A stretch of DNA of 64,000 nt, from assembly GCA_033980235.1 (NCBI GenBank), contig CM067077.1:12379797-12443796 (forward strand). The letters run 5' to 3'. Positions within the stretch are counted from its first letter, which is position 1, and every line of letters starts with the position of its first letter. This stretch comes from Diadema setosum. Taxonomy: Eukaryota; Echinodermata; Echinoidea; Diadematoida; Diadematidae. The position numbers were made by a program, and so were the translations under genes. The notes beneath the pieces were generated by a model. That model was not told where the DNA came from. It did no database searches and worked only from the letters and a program-made list of their open reading frames with translations. Positions 59,364 through 64,000 of this stretch are shown here, in pieces.

Positions 59364-59425
59364 CTCTTCTCTCTCTCCCTCTCTCTCTTCCCCTCCTTAT
59401 CTCTCTCTCTCTCTCTCTCTCTTAC
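59364..59425. repeat. (CT)n microsatellite
   Basis: CT-rich tract in intron 1. Confidence 0.85.
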
Positions 59426-60514
59426 TATCCTTTCTTCTGCTCTTTCAGACGTCAAAGATCTACAGTTCAGTTCACTGTAGTTCAGTTTATTTTTTTTTTT
59501 CAGTTGCGTTTGTATTATTAATATGTGGTATATTGCGTTTTGTCGTTGTCATTGTTCATACAAATTCCGTATGTAGGCCCCCTACTCATTTTGTTTCGTT
59601 TGACTCGTTTGAGAAATAGCTCGATCCGTAGTAAATACATACGGGCAATTCCATGGGAATGTGGACATGGGACTAAAATTTCAAGTTTATCATATTGCAA
59701 AAGAATTACTCATTATGTATTATCCATATATTAAAGTTAAAGAAACTCAAAGAATTAGATCAGTTGATCAAATATTTCCCGAGAAACAGCTACAAATGTC
59801 GAAGACAATTTTTCAGTCATCCAAATTGCTAAAATGCATGCTTAACTTAATATACCTTTTTTTAATAGAAAAATTCTGCTAGCACTTCAATTCATTTATT
59901 TTAAAGAAGCAAATTGGTTCTACTTCAGTCTCCCATGAGGAAATTTTTATGCCACCTTCAGAAAATTTTAATCACCACATGAAAGTTCAGCCCTTGAGCC
60001 ATGTAACGCGAGTCACCGAAACAAGAAATACTTTTCATTCTGAAGGAAGCAGCGAAGGTAATTTATTGGGAATCATAATTTTCTAAATTCATCACACCCT
60101 GAAACTGTACACAGGATGTTGACTTGAATAAACACTTATCACATTACAAAATGTCAATGAAAAGTGTAACGCGAGTTACCGTGTAACGCGAGTTACCGAC
60201 TATAAACACAAGTTTCCACCAACATAAGCAAATTTTAACACTTAATTGAGCTAGATTGTGGTAAAAATAATCAAATGCAGTGTTATACATTATGCTGGAC
60301 TGAAACAAAGGAGGGCAGCCTAATAAACTGTGATTGTATAATACTAGCATCAAGGCCACTGATCACATGTATGCCACATTGAAGAGTCTAGCCAGGCTTT
60401 CACTGCATGTGTACATGTACATCCAACAGTGAATGAGAACATGAAATTTATCTTCTGAATTTCCTGCATCAGTATTTCAGAATTTTAATAACAAAATGCT
60501 ATAAAGCAGCAAGT

Positions 60515-60690
60515 GTTGGTTCTAATCCTTATTTGGTGGTCTAATGAAGATGACGTCTGTCCGGAGATCAGGAGGTTGTGGGTTCGAATCCTGCTCGAGT
60601 ATGTATGCTCATGATTTTTTGTCATGGCTACTACGTACTAAAATACTGATTAATTCAGTGCTTATTTACGTCGATGTAGTGCAATTTGTC
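60515..60690 (+). mobile_element. tRNA-derived SINE, copy 1
   Basis: A box-like GGTGGTCTAATGAAGATG and box B GGTTCGAATC (60581-60590), followed by the family body CTCGAGTATGTATGCTCATG and TTTACGTCGATGTAG. The tRNA-like head drives RNA polymerase III transcription (family knowledge). Not an intact tRNA gene. Confidence 0.65.
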
Positions 60691-60795
60691 AATCAGTTGC
60701 AATGAAAACATCTCAACGGAAGAATTTCATGAATTTGTATAATTACGCAGTACCTGCTGCATGCTATAAGGATTAGAACCAACACTTGCTGTTGG

Positions 60796-60950
60796 GCGAA
60801 AGCTCGGTGGTCTAGTGGAGATGATGCCCGTCCGGTGATCAGGAGGTCCTAGGTTCGAATACTGCTCGAGTATGTACGCCAATGACTTTTTTATCATGGC
60901 TACTACTAAAGCACTGATAAATTCAGTGCTCATTTACGTCGATGTAGGGT
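60796..60950 (+). mobile_element. tRNA-derived SINE, copy 2
   Basis: Box A GGTGGTCTAGTGGAG, identical to that of Asp/Glu-type tRNAs, and box B GGTTCGAAT (60852-60860), then the same body as copy 1. It is better preserved. Sequence just upstream (60767-60791) is an inverted copy of 60509-60533. Confidence 0.7.
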
Positions 60951-62160
60951 AATAAGCCAGTTCATAATCCACTTTAGCTCATGTACACATTGGTACAAAT
61001 GACCTTTCTTTTTTCTCAGTTGGTTCGGCACTTCACTTGTTTTCAAAGCGACATAATGCATAAGCTTGCCCGACATAACAATTTATGGAATTCATGTTCA
61101 AAAAAAAAAAAAAGAACTTGCATTTAGATCAGGGGATCAGAATACTCCTATCAGTTTATAATTTAGCAGGCATCCATTTCATTATTTTGTATTGAATGCA
61201 GTAACAGCTTAAATTTCCTTTTGTATTGCGAAATATCATTCTTGCTGTCAGGTGGATGTGCTGGCAAGCATCATTAAGATAAGGATCGCATGAAAAATCA
61301 TCGCATCACAGATGCCTATCTCACTGAATTTACAAACCAAAATGTCTGTTAGTACAAAGTTATTTTACTTTAGTAGTTAGTACCTTTTTCTGCTCATGCG
61401 CAAAGTGGAATTAAGAACTGGTCTATTTGTCAATCAGTTGCAAGGAAATGTACTATTTTTCACTCACAAAGATAGGATTTGAATTTTTGAAAGATTGTAA
61501 GCTTTTTTTTTTTGTAAACTTGTAGATAGGGTTTGATACTTTTACAAGTAGTACGTTTTGTTTTAAAAAGACTTTCAACATTTTTCATCTTTACACTCTG
61601 AAAATTACAATGCACTTATACACCTAAATCATCTGGGTATATATGCAAACATATTCAAGGTCTCTACGAGTGAAGCTCTTATTAGTCTTAAACGCATTCT
61701 TCTATTGGGTTCATCAGTAAAATATTTGTTTAACATTGATTATTTTACTATGTACAAAAATAAGCATCTCTAAAAATATTCAACACAAGATTCAGTGCCA
61801 TCAGAACAGTTGCATGTCATCAATTTGTGTCACCCTGTGTTAGTGGACATAATGTAACGCGAGTTACCGTAACGCGAGTTACCGACATAAAGGCTCCCTA
61901 CATTTTACCAGGTCATTGTTACTCAACTTTGATAGTGTTAATTTATGAGTCCTAACCCACTATCAAGTCAAGGTAGGAAAAGTTTTATCAAGATTGTCTG
62001 ATATGAGGAGACTTTCCAAAAAGAGGTCTTTATAGAATTGACCTTTGTCAATGTCCTTTTTGTGTAAAGCGAATTACCAAAAGTAAATAATTCAAGAATC
62101 CCAACATGTTTGTCCTTTATTTTTCTTTTTGGATTCATTTAGTTGGTGTATGTCTACTTA

Positions 62161-62519
62161 AAGGGGAAGGCTAGTAACCGATCAGTGGGAATCAGTGGAA
62201 ATGCTGGGAGATGATTGTTCCAATCCTTATAGGATTCATTCAAGAGTTCATTGTATATCTACTGTTGTGTGAAAATGATCTGCTTCAGAATGGTCTCATA
62301 CTCAAGTAATGTGCAGTTTAATGCTTCCAGGTTAGCGTCCCTGGTCAGTGACTGAGCATTAATCTGCACATTACTTGAATATGAGACCGTTCTGAAGCAA
62401 ATCATTTTCACACAACAATAGATATACCATGAACTCTTGAATGAATCCCATAAGGATTGGAACAATCATCTCCCAGCATTTCCACTGATTCCCACTGATC
62501 AGTTACTAGCCTTTCCCTT
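62161..62519. mobile_element. 359-bp foldback element, 'AAGGGGAAGGCTAGTAACTG' family (copy 3)
   Basis: Same length and nearly the same sequence as 56087-56445, TA on both sides. It sits inside element 2. Confidence 0.8.
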
Positions 62520-62651
62520 TAACCCATGATGAAAAAAGTAACTTTTAGATCCTACCAATTACAAAGATATTGGCACATTATCCCATAAATGTACCCATTA
62601 TTTGTAACGCGAGTTACCGTGGAATTGCCCATACATGTACAAATAATGCAG

Positions 62652-62812
62652 GTGTGGTATGGTCTGAGACGGATCCCAGACACGGGACAAGGAATGGGGA
62701 AATGTACTTGTATGGAGCTTACGATTTCGCCGCCCGCGTGTTCGGCTTCTACATGATGAACACCATCGGATACCGAACATCGTACTCCAGGGTTATCCAG
62801 AAGTTTGCTCAG
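62652..62812 (+). CDS. Ependymin-related protein gene 2, exon 2
   Basis: Begins with two bases that complete the Ser codon split after exon 1, then encodes VVWSETDPRHGTRNGE, YLYGAYDFAARVFGFYM and SRVIQKFAQ. The 'YDF' following a short charged stretch is a core EPDR feature (beta strands of the barrel). Ends in phase 0 before GTATTT, a weak donor. The acceptor is only 21 bp downstream of the end of element 2 and has almost no pyrimidine tract. Confidence 0.75.
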
Positions 62813-63133
62813 GTATTTGCAGCTAGTGATGTTCGTTATTTTGAAGGTTCGTTAATTCGAGAATGAAGTAGGGTTCGTTATTTCGCAACATACAAATTCC
62901 GTATAAAAGTAGATGTTCGTTAAAACTAGTTAAAAATTAAATAGGATTCGTTAATCCTGGCCAACATTATGACATTATTCGGAATTTTTGTTATTATATC
63001 AGTAGACAAAAGTTGAGAAAATTAGGGGAAAATTGATTTGACCGGAACGTTTCAAGATGTACAAAAGAATGAACTGAGGGAGTGATATATATATATTTTT
63101 TTTCTCTCTCTCTCTTGATCTTTGATCTGTCAG

Positions 63134-63221
63134 AATTCCACGTGGATCATCTTGGATGATTTACAGTACTGCGAGAAGCGCATGATGTCCTCAATGAGGG
63201 AGCCCTCCAACTGTCTGCGAG
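63134..63221 (+). CDS. Ependymin-related protein gene 2, exon 3
   Basis: Acceptor TTGATCTGTCAG after a T/C-rich tract. Encodes NSTWIILDDLQYCEKRMM and REPSNCLR: an N-glycosylation site and two family Cys residues ('YC-x-K' and the following 'C'). Donor GTGAGT. Ends one base into a codon, the phase needed to join an exon like that at 541-738 of gene 1. Later exons lie beyond the window. Confidence 0.75.
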
Positions 63222-64000
63222 GTGAGTGTATGAGTGATATCATAATACCTATACGATAATACCAGGAGGGTGGAAATAGAATTCAACCTTCCTGGTGATA
63301 AACTTGCAGGACCGTGTGACTGTGACTGGTTGACAGGTATAGCCTCCTCTCCGAGACTTGGTTTCTGTTGTTGTTGTTGCTTGGATGGAGCTATTTTATT
63401 ATGATTATGAAGATGAGATGATGATGATGATGATGATGATGATTATTATTATTATTATTTAATTAACAAATTACATCACAGGGCCGATCTCAGGATCCAC
63501 AGGGAAGGGGAGGGACATTAAAGGAGACTAAAGGCTTACCTCGACCACGCATATGAATTCAGTGAATGCAGAAAAAACAAAATAGAAGAGTAACAGTCGA
63601 CTGTAGCGATATTCAATTCAATTCAATTCGATTCAATTCATTTATTTTCATCCTTTTTCCAACAAAACATTTTATAACACAGAATAAATCATGAATTATT
63701 ATATGCATTCATACTTCAACTAGTAGTGCATACATATACATATGCATACATTCAACTAAAAGTATGATCTCCTCCTTTCTTCTTTCAAAATGATTTCCTT
63801 TTTTTCCTTCGCTGTGTTCTTTTTTTCCTCTATTTTTCTCTTTACAAGAGAGGTTACTTGTGTTTGTTTGTCCGTCTGTTTGTTTGTTTGTTTGTTTGTA
63901 TGGGTCTGTATGTGTTGTGCACCTTTTATATTATATCTAGCAACTTGCTTCCTTGATGTTATTTAGTCTTTTTGTCCACGAGGAGACTGCAAAATACAAG
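63222..64000 (+). other. Intron 3 of ependymin-related gene 2
   Basis: Holds (GAT)n/(ATT)n at 63417-63458. A likely retrotransposon 3' tail (minus strand) starts with (ATTCA)n at 63611-63640, then TTTATTTTCATCC. A (TTTG)n run lies near 63880-63898. No exon recognised. Confidence 0.5.

Larger units (their letters stand above)
59643..62630. mobile_element. 3.0-kb TIR element with GTAACGCGAGTTAC motifs (element 2)
   Basis: Ends GGGCAATTCCATGG and GTGGAATTGCCC, flanked by the 4-bp duplication ATAC (59639-59642 and 62631-62634). GTAACGCGAGTTAC occurs at 60166, 60183, 61854, 61869 and 62604. Variants lie at 60003 (GTAACGCGAGTCAC) and 62063 (GTAAAGCGAATTAC). All are in one orientation, often in pairs. 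It contains two SINE copies and a foldback element. It belongs with 37487-40296 but carries a different version of the motif. Confidence 0.75.

Noticed and set aside
60537..60870. Two tRNA genes
   Set aside because: Box A and box B are present but no complete cloverleaf, and both continue into a shared non-tRNA body, so they are SINEs.

Overview
The window is animal nuclear DNA: AT-rich, intron-rich, with sparse coding and very dense transposable elements. A tandem pair of ependymin-related (EPDR-type) secreted-protein genes and CR1/L2-like non-LTR retroelements point to a marine invertebrate. An echinoderm is my best guess, but nothing in the window proves the taxon.

Layout. (1) 1-8745, + strand: the 3' end of one EPDR gene, with exons at 541-738 and 1685-1776 and a possible last exon at 8671-8745. 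Its 6.9-kb intron is largely inverted-repeat (foldback/MITE-like) elements. (2) 8.8-19.3 kb: nested DNA-transposon derivatives, including two three-level nests (9.54-11.98 kb and 14.05-16.30 kb). (3) 19.6-29.9 kb: a satellite array of about 115-bp monomers, paired into about 230-bp dimers, with a 1.26-kb higher-order period. It is split by a minus-strand CR1/L2-like retrotransposon (20.47-26.66 kb) whose ORF2 is broken by a frameshift and by a 1.1-kb TIR insertion. (4) 30-36 kb: more foldback, mariner-like and MITE copies. (5) 37.5-40.3 kb: a 2.8-kb TIR element carrying nine copies of GTAACGTCAGTTAC. Its relative at 59.6-62.6 kb carries the altered version GTAACGCGAGTTAC. (6) 40.5-43.3 kb: a 157-bp tandem repeat with a perfect DR1 nuclear-receptor-type site in each main unit, split by a 1.6-kb TIR element. 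(7) 44.9-48.9 kb: traces of a possible minus-strand gene, with a 1.39-kb near-perfect palindrome between its two candidate exons. (8) 50.57-53.35 kb: an intact non-autonomous LTR element with target-site duplication, PBS and polypurine tract. (9) 57.1-64.0 kb, + strand: the first three exons of a second EPDR gene, whose intron 1 is filled with transposons and microsatellites.

The two EPDR genes share strand and compatible intron phases. Exons 1-3 of the downstream gene and the penultimate exons of the upstream gene add up to about 211 codons, the usual size of the family, so this looks like part of a tandem EPDR cluster. Almost all other open reading frames are by-products of palindromes, satellites or microsatellites.
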